This document shows, piece by piece, positions 13,001 through 25,000 of a DNA stretch of 64,000 nucleotides. Within the stretch, counting starts at the first letter, position 1; the number at the start of each line of letters is the position of its first letter. Location of the stretch: the NCBI RefSeq assembly GCF_002099425.1, contig NW_018343979.1, positions 1,475,501 through 1,539,500 of the forward strand, written 5' to 3'. The position numbers were made by a program, and so were the translations under genes. The DNA comes from Phascolarctos cinereus (taxonomy: Eukaryota; Chordata; Mammalia; Diprotodontia; Phascolarctidae). The notes under the pieces were generated by a model that saw nothing but the letters and a program-made list of their open reading frames with translations, was not told the origin of the DNA and did no database searches.

Positions 13001-16000
13001 CCTGGAAAGGACCATTTGTCTGGACTCCAGTTACATATGCAGCCTCATTTTCCCAAACCAGGCTAGTGGGACGCTGAGATGATAGGAAAGCAGAGAACAT
13101 GTTTTGTACTTTTCTTATATGAGTGAGTACATCTAAAGCAGCTATCAGAAACTATCAGAAACCCTGTAATTAGGGCAACTTAAGATGAGGTTTTATCTCT
13201 ATTCCATTATTCCTTGAAATTCCCAAAGTGACTAAAATATACATGTCAGGAAAGACAAAAAATATTTTTATCTCTGTAAACTTTATTCTTCTTGAAGACA
13301 ATGGCAGCATTTCTGTTGGGGCAAAATTAATATAATTTAATTCCTTAGCTTATTCTGGGCCATACTCCTTTTATAAAGTATAAAATAGAATTTTATAGTT
13401 GGAATAAACTACAGATATCATTTAATCTAACCACCGTGTTACAAATGAGGAATGCTGACACACAAACAAAGGGTCACATACTTAGAAGTTAGAAACTAAA
13501 GTGCTAATTGGTATCAATAGAGTGAGGATTAGAACAAAGATCTTCTGACTCTTCTTAGTTATCACATATAATCAGAAACAAGAAAACACCCCGTGTCAAA
13601 ACACTGCTGGTAAAATATGTTTCAATGGATGGGACTCCCTGCTAGGATCCACTCTGACCAATGCAGAGGATTTGAGAGCAAGTTACTAAAGAAAATACTG
13701 GCCTTGAAAGATGTCAAAAAGTCTAAACCTATTTCTTACTTCCCACAAAGAGACCCAGAACCTGAACAATTTAACCACATATCTTTGAACATGCTGGGAA
13801 ACTCTGAGACCTGTGCATCATTTCTGGAATGCACAAAATACTGTCATTCTTACAGTTTTACTCCACATTTGCTCATATTTGGGTGAGAAGCATATTTACC
13901 TATTAACATATATATCTCCCATCTGAGAAAAACCAATCAACTTACCACAGTTTGGAATTAAGAGGGCTTAAAAATAAACTGTCTGAATTGGCAAGCAGTT
14001 GATGACTAAACCACCACTAAACCCCAAATCTTTAGACTCTTCTTGGTCTAGCAATTATCCTATGCTGCCTATGTATTATACAGGATGAATTGTTTAGAAT
14101 TACAATGTAATTGAGAAAAGAACACAAAAGGGTAATATAAAATTATTTTGACAATCATACATACATAAATGTATCATTTAAATCACAAGTCCACCCCCAT
14201 CCCAATTCCTAAATATAAAAATAGAGTACAATACTGTGTCACATGAAATATAGGAAAAAGTAGTAACATCCACATTTATACTTCTAAATCTGACATTTTC
14301 TAAATGACTTACTTCTCTGGGTGACGAATCCAAAAAGATGGAACCTCCTTTTGATATTCATTTAGAAGGCGCACCTATACGGAAGACAGGAACACAATTT
14401 GAAAAGTAGGAATTCTGAAATATAAAACTAAATACAAAGGAATGTATGTTTAATCAATATGTACCTTTTTAAGTAAATGGATCACATTAGGATGTGTAAC
14501 ATCTACCCCAGTCAACAGAGTAGGAATATGGTTTTCACCCGAAAGGAAATATAATTCCAAATGTCTGGCTGAAAAGGTAAAATGTAATAGAAGAATAGTA
14601 TCATTATACCACGTATTTAGTAGTTTGACAGCTATCCACCACCTATTTTCCAAGCTGTGTATGTCTACATATTAATGTGTACAAATATATACGTAGATAT
14701 GTGCATATGAAAAATGTGAGAAAACATGTATAACATACATACCTAAGCTTGTATAAATTTCTTTGGTCATATGCAGTGGTGAAAGAGTAAACGTCTGTGC
14801 GCAGAATTTCAAAATTCGATCCTACAGAAAAAGGATAGAAAATTTACACTAAATATTCCAATTAAAGAAAGTAAGAGGAATCTGTACAAAACAAATGGCT
14901 GTTTCAACTTTGCAAAAAAGATTAATATTTTTCAAAGAGTGGTCCCTTAGAAGATTGAACTCAGCAAAGAGAATTCATTAGATTCCTATTTATAAAAGAA
15001 CAAACGTTCTTATGCTGGCCAACCAAAGCAGATATTACAAAATGACATCAATTAACCAAGTTGGAGGGGTTTTTTTAGTATACAAACACATTTTAAAATA
15101 TATCACAATTTAGAATATCTGTATGGGACGATAAACTATAAAAAAGAGATATTCACAATGTGCCCTATTTGTTTTTCAAGTCCCAACTTTTTTTGTTGAG
15201 TTTCACAACAGAAACATTTCCCTAGTTACCCTTTTCCTACTCCCAAAGAAAAGAAAAATACTACTACATATTGATGGCAATAGGGAAGGAGCTCCAGTCT
15301 TAAAATGTTATTACTGTAGGGAGTTCCTGGTAAGAAAACCACCTCTATAAATGTATCTCTAAGTGTTCTGCAAGGTAGGATCTTAGAGAAATGTATGAAG
15401 CTTTAACTGGCCCACAGTCACTCACAGTCAGGATGTGTCTGAGGCCTAACTTGAATCTGGATCTTTCTCACTCAAAGGCTAACTCTCTACACTACATTAC
15501 ATATACTGTTTCTTATACTTAGAATGGCTAATGCAATTAAGTATTAAAGTATATGATATTTGTCCAGGACCAAACAACCAGTACGTGGCAAAGACAGGAC
15601 ATCTTTAAAGCCAGTTCTCTCCCTATTCTCTCTCTCTACTTTCATAATAAATAAATAGTTTCAATGTTATGCATTTATTATGTCAAACTATTTAGAGTAA
15701 ATTACATGAAATAGAAGCAATTAAGCAACTCAGATGTTCCCTTTCATTAATTTCAAATTGTATCAACTTGGACATATAGCAATGTGTTGAACTGTAATGA
15801 TTAAACCTTATTTTCCATAGCTCTACATGAGGTAGTTCTACTACCAAGTGACTGAAAACATTTTCTAGCAAACCTGAGAAATTTGTGCCAAATTTAAGAC
15901 ACTTAACTCTTTAGCAAGTGTAAAGTTTCATTTATAGCAAATTGGTGGGAATTCATAACATTTCAATTAATGTTGTTATAGCTTATTATATACTGCTTCA

Positions 16001-19000
16001 AGGAACAATCTTTTACAAAACAGTCACTAGAAGAAACACAGAATCAAAGTTAGAAGAAAATTTTAGTGCACATATAAGCTAGGAACGAAAATAATTTTTT
16101 GTTGGATTTCCTAATCCAAAATTATTGTTTCTATAACCTTTTCTCCTATTTTGAGATTCATCTGATTATTTTCAATAAGTAACAGTACTGTCCGTTGCTA
16201 TAAAAAGACCCATTGTTAAACACTAACAAGTAAAATTATTAAATATAGCGGGGACTACTAACTCACAAGTAAAACTTATCAAAGTATTCTACATAAAATA
16301 TTTAAATGACCTTAACTGCTTCCTAAACTGCCAGTCTCATAAAGTTAAAGTATTCACTGAATACAATCTTTACTGAACCAAGAAGTATAACACAAAAGTA
16401 TAACACGATACTCTCTTTGATCTTTTAATTAAAGAACACCAGAAATATTAAAAACATGACTCACAAAGACACTTTCCTTTTTCTGATTACCACAAATTAA
16501 AAATGCTTAGTTTGTAGTAGTCTGCAACACCCTCTGGTGTTTGAAATATTGAAGTACATTCAAGTAATGGTCAATTAAATTTTCTTCCTTATAAAAATTT
16601 TACAAAGTAACAATAGCTGCAAAATTAGTATCACTATCTATCTTAAAGTCTTCAAGATACAATCATTTATCTTCACTGCATTATATTATAACTTTATATG
16701 GATATAAGTATTAGTAATATAACAAAACAGATTGTAGTATTGAGGCAGCAGGCAACGACTTAGGATAATGGGTTCTATTCCCAACAGTGTCACCAGCTAA
16801 CTGTGTAATTCTGGACAAGTCAATTGACCTCACTCTGCTGATTGAGTTTCATCTATAAAATGGGGCAAAATCACAAAGATCATTTCCAGCTCTAATATTC
16901 TATTCTATCCTGCCAAATTTTGCACAAAATATTCTATAGAATTTAAACATAAACTTTAGTACAATGATGTATAAAATGTATTTTTGAAAAGCAATAATTT
17001 CTAGAAAATAAACCAAATAACTATTCAAAAGGCTTTATTGAAAAACAATGAACTACCAGAACCATTTTAAAAAATTTACTTGATAGAAACTGTCTACCTA
17101 ACACAAACTTAAATATTGCACAGTGGTTGGCAATCAACAAGCAATTTTTAAGCTCTTACTTAGTGCCAGGCACTGAGATAAGCCTGAGGAAACAATGAAA
17201 GACAAAAACAAATAAACAAAAAAACCTTTATCAACTCACTATGCCACTGTCCATTGTGGATCTTCAAACTTTTTCATTCCACTTCAAATACCCCATAGCT
17301 ATACCTATAGTGCCCCTTCCTATGGTACCCTGCAACCTCTCACTAAGAACCCTGCTTCATATTTTGCAGAAAAAATTTGAAGCTTCTACTCTTCTCTCCT
17401 CTTCTTCATCTCACACCATTCAGATGCTGTCTGCCAGTATCTTCTTCTTTACCCATTTTCACACAAAGAGGTGGCCTTACACTTTACCAAGGCCCCTACT
17501 TCACTTACACAAGTGATCCCAGCTCATCCCATTTACTCTAACAGATTAGACTGCCCCTCTGTCAACCCCATTTGATTACTTATCTGCAAGCTCTTCTTGT
17601 TCCCCTCCCTACTGCTTGCAAATGTCCTCATGCATCCTCCATTCTCAAAAAACCCTTCACTTGATCCTTCCATCACAGCTAAACTACTGTCTTATGTCTC
17701 TTCTGCCATTTGTGGCTAAAGTCCTAGAGAAGTCCATCTGCAATAGGTATCTCTACTTCTCCTTTCACTCTCTTCTTAACCCCCTACAATTCAGCTTCTG
17801 AAGTCAACATTCCTCTGAAACTGCTCTTTCCAAATTTACTAATGATCTCCTAATTGTCAAATCTATTGGCCTTTTCTCAATCCCTACCTTTCCAGTCGTC
17901 TTGTATTTTACTCCCTGCCAGACTCTTCAATCCAGTGACATTTACCTCCTTGCTATTCCACAACCAAGACACTCCATCTCTCCATTCTGGGCATTTTCTC
18001 TAGCTATCCTCCATACCTGGAATGCTCTCCCTCCTCATCTCATCCTACCGAATTCTTGGGTTTTCTTTAAGTCCCAACTAAAATCCAATCTTCTACAAGA
18101 AGCCTTTCCCAACTCATCTTAATTCTAGTGCCTCCTCTGTGTTAATTATTTCCTATTTATTCTCTATATAACTTGTCTGTACATATTTGTTTTCTTGTTG
18201 TTTCATTATATTGTAAGCTCCTTGAGGGAAAGGACTGTTGTTTGGCCCATTCTGTATGTCCCCAGCATTCAGCACATCATTCTCCTGAGCTACTCATTTA
18301 TAGAAATAAATTCCATAAATATAGAAAGAATGAAATAGTTTATTTTACATAATAAAGGGATTTAGCTTTAACATTTTTATAAGTCAATGTTTCCTTACAT
18401 TAAATGCTGGATCAGGATCTGAAAGACATATTGTAAGTTTTTCACAAAGAGTAGTCCAGTTTTCACAATTTAATATATCAGAAGGAGGAGCAGAGCACAA
18501 TGTTTGTATTGCTTCAAGTCGCACCTGTGATATCAGAAGGAAATAAAAAGAAATCCACATGTTATACTAACATAAACCATTAGCACAGAACCAGTAAAAT
18601 AAGCAACCTTTAATAAGCTACTGAATAGTTGAGTCTGAATAATTAATCTAGAATTTTACTATAAAAGAAACCAGATCTTCCTTTAAAAGGTAAGGCTTGC
18701 AAGCCAGCTTCTTATGCATAGTAGTATGAGTTTAAAAAAATAAAATAAAAAACAAAGGCATCCTTATGGCAAAGCAAGAAAAATTCCTTAACTGAAAATC
18801 AAGAGTACTAAAGTCTTCTAGATTACAATTCTAGCCAGCTAGAATTTTTTTTTTAAATTTACTTCTATAAGATATTGAATAATATCTTATCTCCAAGAAA
18901 GGATAGCGAGGGGAAGGAGGGCAGAAAGGTTAGCTACAGCTTAGAAAACTAAGCTTATAGCCTTTCTTTTTTTTTCGGGGGGGGTTAGGCAATGGGGTTA

Positions 19001-22000
19001 AGTGACTTGCCCAGGGTCACACAACTAGTAAGTGTTATGTATCTGAAGCCAGATTTGAACTCAGGTCCTCCTGAATCCAGGGCCAGTGATCTACCCACTG
19101 CAACACACAGCTGCCCCAAAGGTTTTGTTTGTTTGTTTGTTTTATGTTTTTTGGCTAGGCAATGGGGTAAAGTGACTTGCCCATGGTCACACAGCTAATA
19201 AGTGTCATGGATCTGAGACCACATTTGAACTCGGGTCCTCCTGACTCCAGGGTTGGTGCTCTATCCACTGCGCCACCTAGCTGCCTTTAGCTTATAGCCT
19301 TTCACAAAACATTTATCACTAAACATCTGCCCCTACTCAAGAGTCCAGTGGAAACAGTGGCATTCAAATGGTTGAAGTATGAGCAGAGAGAAATTTATCC
19401 CCACTCATTGAACAATCCTAAAGCATATGATAATTCTAATTACTATTGCAAATTCTTGTTCTACCGAAATAAGGCTTTGAAAAAAAACAGTAATATTCAC
19501 AAGTTTGCAAAGTTTGAAAGTACCCTACAATAAAACAGTTTAGTCCTCCTAAATTTTTTTCTGATTGGTAAATGAAAAAAAAATCTCTGAAAAATATTTC
19601 ATGGCTTAACTCCATGTCCTTAACTCATGTTCCTTGGAACGAAGAGGGGGAAAAAAACTCCAATATACTTTAGAGTTTCCCTCCTATCCCCCCCCAAAAA
19701 AAATTCATAGTTCGGGGAAATCTGGCAACATGAAAAAGTTCTGGTCAATCTACTCTATCTACCTTAACATCTAAAACTGTAAGACAGAAGCAAAATGGAG
19801 TAGAACAATGAAAAGGAAGAAAATCCTTGTAAGGTAATCACCTCAGAAGTTTTTTAATAGCAACACTACACCATCAGATCTATCTTCCACATATACACAA
19901 ACTATTAGATTGATTTCTTTTTGGCTTAAGAAAACCAAATTACCAGTATCAAAAATTTAAAAAGTGAATTCCAAATCAATGAAGAAAAATAAATAATTAT
20001 GCCAATAAATCTGACCATATAAATGAAATGAATACTTTAAAAAAATTAATGCCCAAATCAACACAACATGAAACAGAGTACTTACTCAAATAATCCAACC
20101 TCAAAAAAAAAGTCAAGTTGATTAGCAAAAAAGCAAGTTAATAAGCATTTATTAAGAGTCTACTATGTGCCAGACATTATACTAAGTGCTGGGGACACAA
20201 AAAGAGGCAAAAAATAGTCCCTAACTTCAAGGAGCTCACAATCTAACATGGGAGAAAACATGAAAAGAAATACATACAAACAAGCTATATACAGAATAAT
20301 TATGAAATAAATAAAAGAGAAAAGACATTAGAAATAAGAAGGCTTCCTGTGGAATGTAAAGTTTTAGTTGAAAACTGAAGAAAGCTAATGAGTAGAAATG
20401 AGGAGAGAGAGCACTCCAGGCATAGTGGATAACTATAAAAAATGCCCAGAGTAGAGAGATAGAGTGTCTTGTTTGTAGAACAGCAATGAACAAGCATCAG
20501 TGGATAGAAAAGTATGTGGCAGGTAATAAGGTGTAAGAAGCCGGAGGAGAGGGGGGAGATTGAGGAGGGGAATGTATGAAGAACTTTGAATGCTGAGCTA
20601 TGTATTTGATCCTGGAAGTGATAGGAAGCCACTGAAGTTTATATGATCAGACCTGTTATTTACGAAAATTACTTTAGTCACTAAATGGAGGATGAATTGG
20701 AGGGAGAGAAGACTTGAGGCAGGCAGACCCATCAACAGACTATGGTGGTAATCCAAGCATGAATTGACAAGGGCCTACATAAGACTGGTGGCAGTGACAG
20801 GGTGGGGGTTGGGGACATGTATTCAAGAGATGTCGCAAGTGACATTGGTAGGCCTTAGCAATAGATTGGATATGAAGGATCAGAGAGTAAGGAGTTGAGG
20901 ATGACACCTAGGTTGCAAGCTTGAGGGACTGGGAGGATGGTTGTTTCTTGATAGTAATAATGAAGTTAAGTGGGAGGTAGGGTTTAGGAAGAAAGATGAA
21001 TGAGTTCAGTTTTGGGCATGTTGAGTTTAATATGCCTATAAGACATCCGGTTTAAGATGTTTGAAAGGCAACTGGACATGGCGAAATTGGATGACCAGTG
21101 ATGAGACTGGGACAGGATAAGAGGATTTGAGAATCATTAGTATAGAGATGATAATTGCTGCTGTTTGTCCTTCATTTTCAAACAGGACCATGACATCAGG
21201 GAGGTGATGCCATGACATGAAAGTGAATTGGATTTAAGTGAGGGAGGGCTGTGCAAAGTCACTAGCCTCACTTTCTCCTCTGGAGCCATCTGGGTCCAGT
21301 GGCCAGATATAGATCAAGACAACTGGAGATGGCCCAGGATACATAGGGGACCTTGGCCTTTTCAAGTTAAAGTCTTTAACAGGTTTCAGTGTGACTGAGG
21401 CAGAGCCCATTCAGTGATTAAGGCTTAATTAAAAAAATGAGGCAAAGAATGGCCTCTTAAAAAAAAATAGATCTAGGAAGGGAAGAACCTCAGAGGTTCT
21501 GGCCAAAACAGAAACAATTGCTATTGATATTCATTCTGAGACAATCAGGGTCCAAACAGTGACCAAGGAGGGCTGAAGAAGACACTGAACTGAAGATAAC
21601 ACAAGTTAAGTGACTTGCCCAGGGTCACATGGCTAGTAAGTGTCCAAGGATGGATTTGAACCTAGGTCTTCCCAGTTCCAGACTAAGAACTCTATCCACT
21701 GTGCTACCTGCTGCCTCTATTTAACGTAAGAAGCAGGGGATCTGGTCACAGTACCAGTACATAGAGGGGTGCCTGTGGCCACAAATGCTCTTGCTCCTCC
21801 TAGACCTGTAAATGCACCTCAGGCATCCTGCTATCCTGTGGTTACAAGCCATAACGCTCCTCTTCTCCACTCTGGAACACCCTGACACCAGGGCCCCTGC
21901 TCAGTCAAAAGCCTTGGGACCACAGCCCAGAACTCTTTATGGGTGATGCAAAGTGTGCTACACCCAGTGCCAGCAAAGGGTTTCTTGTAATTTTCTTCTG

Positions 22001-25000
22001 ACCATTTGTCCAACCCCACCTACCTTCTGTGTGCTGAGAGCTCCTGAGGCTGCTGTCCTGCTGATGCAGCTGCCTCCAAGTGTGGCCTGCACTACCTGGG
22101 CAGGATTTCCTGTATTACCATGACTCTGGTAAGACAGACCTTTCTTGACAACCTTTTAAGTTGTCATGGGCTAGAAAATTGTTTCACACTCTAAATTTTT
22201 GTGGTTGTTTAACTGTATGAGGGAAGGTTCTATCCTAGGATGTAGATATGAGGAAGTGAGGTTAAAAAAAAAGCATGACTAAATCATTTAGAATATGTAT
22301 TGGGAGGAGGTGGACTCAAGATAAAGGATTACAGGCAACGCAGCTGAATTCTCTCAACACTCTCCTCCAAACAACTTTAAAATAATGCCTCAAATCAAAT
22401 TCTGGAGCAGCAGGACCCAAAAAAGGTCAGGGCGCAATATTTTTCCAGCCTAAGAAAATTCAGGAGGTTAGCAGAGAAGTTTATGACACTGGGGTAGACG
22501 CTTTTATGGAGCCTACACAAATGGAGGAATTTAACTATTGCCCATAGGCAGTTCCAAGGTGGAAAAGAGTGCTGAGGGTTAGTCACAAGGGAGCAGGAGC
22601 CTTGGGCACAGTTCTAAGGCAAAGAAAGTGCTAACACTCATGGCTGCAGGGGACCAGGATCTTCCTGGGTAAAGGGAAGAGTGCAGACCAGAACAGCAGT
22701 GATCATACCTCTCCCAAGATCACACCACCTTGGAAGCACCAACCCCCTCCCTCCAAACTAGCTCTGAAAACAGCAGCATGAAAAAAACCTGAAGTTTGGC
22801 ACAGTGACTCCCCAACCCAGGTGAGCAGAATCCAACTTTAAAATAAAATTCAAAGTCAAGAGATTAACTGGAAAGTGAGCAAACAACAACAACAACAAAA
22901 AGAATTTGATCATAAAAAGCTACTATAGTGGTAAGGAAAACCAGTACACAAACTCAGAAGAAGACAATATGAAAATAGCTACAAGCAAAGCCTCAAAGAA
23001 AAAATGCTAACTGGACCCATGCCCAACCAGAAGAGTGGTAGGGGAAAAACTGGGAAAAGAAATGAGAGTTATGGGGGAAAAATTATGAAAAGAATAAATA
23101 GCCTGGTAAAAGAGGCACAAAAAATTGAAGAAAATGACACTTTAAAAAAGCCAGAATTTCCTTAATGGTAAAAGAGGCAGAAAGTTCACTGAAGAAAAGA
23201 ACTTCTTAAAAAACAGAATTAGCCAACTGGAAAAAAGAAGTACAAAATCTCACTGAAGAAAATAATTCCTTAAAAATTAGAGTTGGAGCCTTCCCAGTCT
23301 GCTCCACAGCCTGTCGGTCTTTCCTAATTGGGCCAGTATTCAACAGGGCGCCAGCATGGGAGTTGCCAACGAGGACCAGAAAGTCCAGCGCAAGGAACCC
23401 AAGAGCCAGGACATCCACCTGAGGCTGCTGTGAAGGTCTACTGGTTCCTGGCCTGTAGAACCAACTCAACTTACCACAAGGTTGTAATGAAAAGGCTGTT
23501 CATGAGCTGGACCAACTGGCTCCCTTGTCCTCGTCCCAAATGATCAGGAAAATGATGCTGCCTGGCAGAAAAAACAAGATGGCTGCGGTTGTTGGGACTG
23601 TGACAGATGATGTGAGTTTCCAGGATGTCCCCAAGCTGAAGGTGTGTGCCCTTCGTGTTATTGGCAATGCCTGGAATCACATCCTCAAGGCTGGTGGGAA
23701 GATCCTCACCTTTGACCAGTGGGCCATGAGCTCGCCCAAGGGCCGGGACATTGTCTTGCTGTCTGGTCCCTGGAAGGGCCATGAGATGTACAGGCATTTT
23801 GGGAAGGCACTGGGCACTCCCCATAGCCACACCAAACCATATGTCTGATCCCAGGGCCAAAAGTTAAGCATGCCAGGGGCTGCCATGGCAGCCGAGGCTA
23901 CAAAAACTCACTTCCTTCCTCCTTGTTATACTAAAGATTTTTGAACAAAAAAAAAAAATTAGAGTTGGGCAAGTGGAAGATGATGATTCCATGAGACATC
24001 AAGAAACAATAAGACATAGTCAAAAGCATGAAAAAAAATAAAAGAAAATGTGAAATATCTCATAAGAAAATCAAATGATCCAGGAAAATAGATCAAGGAA
24101 AGATAATTTAAAAATTATTGGATTACCTAAAAGCCATAATCAAAAAAAAGAGCCTGGACATCAATTTTAAAGAAATATTTTAGAGCTAGAGGACAAAATC
24201 AAAATTGAAAGAATCTACCCATCGCCTCATGAAAGAGATCCCAAATAAAAATTTCCAGGAATATTACAGCCAAATTCCAGAAGATATTTCAAAGCAGCAA
24301 GAAAGAAAGAATTCAAATATTGTGGAACCAAAGTCATGATCACATAGCAGCTTCCACGTTAAAGGAGGAGAGGACTTGGATTATGATATTATGGAAGGCA
24401 AAAGAGCTAGAATTACAACCAAAAATTACCTACCCAACAAAACTGAGTATAATCCTTCAGGGGAAAAAAAAAGTTGACATTTAATGAAACAGAGGACTTT
24501 CAAGCATTCCTGATGAAAAGAGTGAATAGGAAATTTGACATTTAAACACAAGACTCAAAAGAAGCATACAAAGTTAAACGTGAAAGAGTAATCATAGAGT
24601 CTCAATAAAGACAAACTATTTAAATTCCCATATGGGAAGGTGATCCATATAATTCCTAAGAACTTTATCATTATAAGGTCAGTTAAAAAGAATTTACATA
24701 GAGAGAGCATGGATATGAATTGACTATGTTGCAATGATCTCCAAAAAAATAAAAAGGAATAGGAAAGAGGTGTGAACCCTGGGAGAAGAGGGAAGACAGA
24801 GGTAGTATGGAGAAAATTTTCTCACATAAAAGATGCACACAAAGAGCTTTTACAGTAGAGGGGAAAAGCATGGCAGGGGTGGGAAGAGGAGCATGGCAGG
24901 CAATGGTTGAACCCCATTCTCATTAGAATTGGTTAAAAGAGGTAAGAATTTATGTAAACACTTAAATCATAACTGTGAATGTGAATGGAATGAGCTCACC

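Larger units (their letters stand above)
9351..14312 (-). other. TBC1D32: TBC1D32 intron 8
   Basis: 4,962 bp. Contains MIR and L2 pieces, two hAT-like MITEs, low-complexity TA/TG DNA (11485-11660), a SINE scrap near 12765 and a Ty3/Gypsy integrase fossil (13600-13890). 12200-13380 otherwise shows no family I recognise. Confidence 0.7.
14822..18398 (-). other. TBC1D32: TBC1D32 intron 5
   Basis: 3,577 bp. 15500-16730 is AT-rich with no recognised element. MIRs lie at 15365 and 16740, and an L2 copy fills 17235-18300, ending about 100 bp from exon 5. Confidence 0.7.

Noticed and set aside
12865-13077. 70-codon ORF considered as part of the Gypsy fossil
   Set aside because: Its residues show none of the integrase, polymerase or capsid blocks, so it was left unassigned.
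23471-23886. Minus-strand ORFs of 129 and 69 codons
   Set aside because: They are antisense shadows of the RPL18 retrocopy, whose coding strand explains the open frames.
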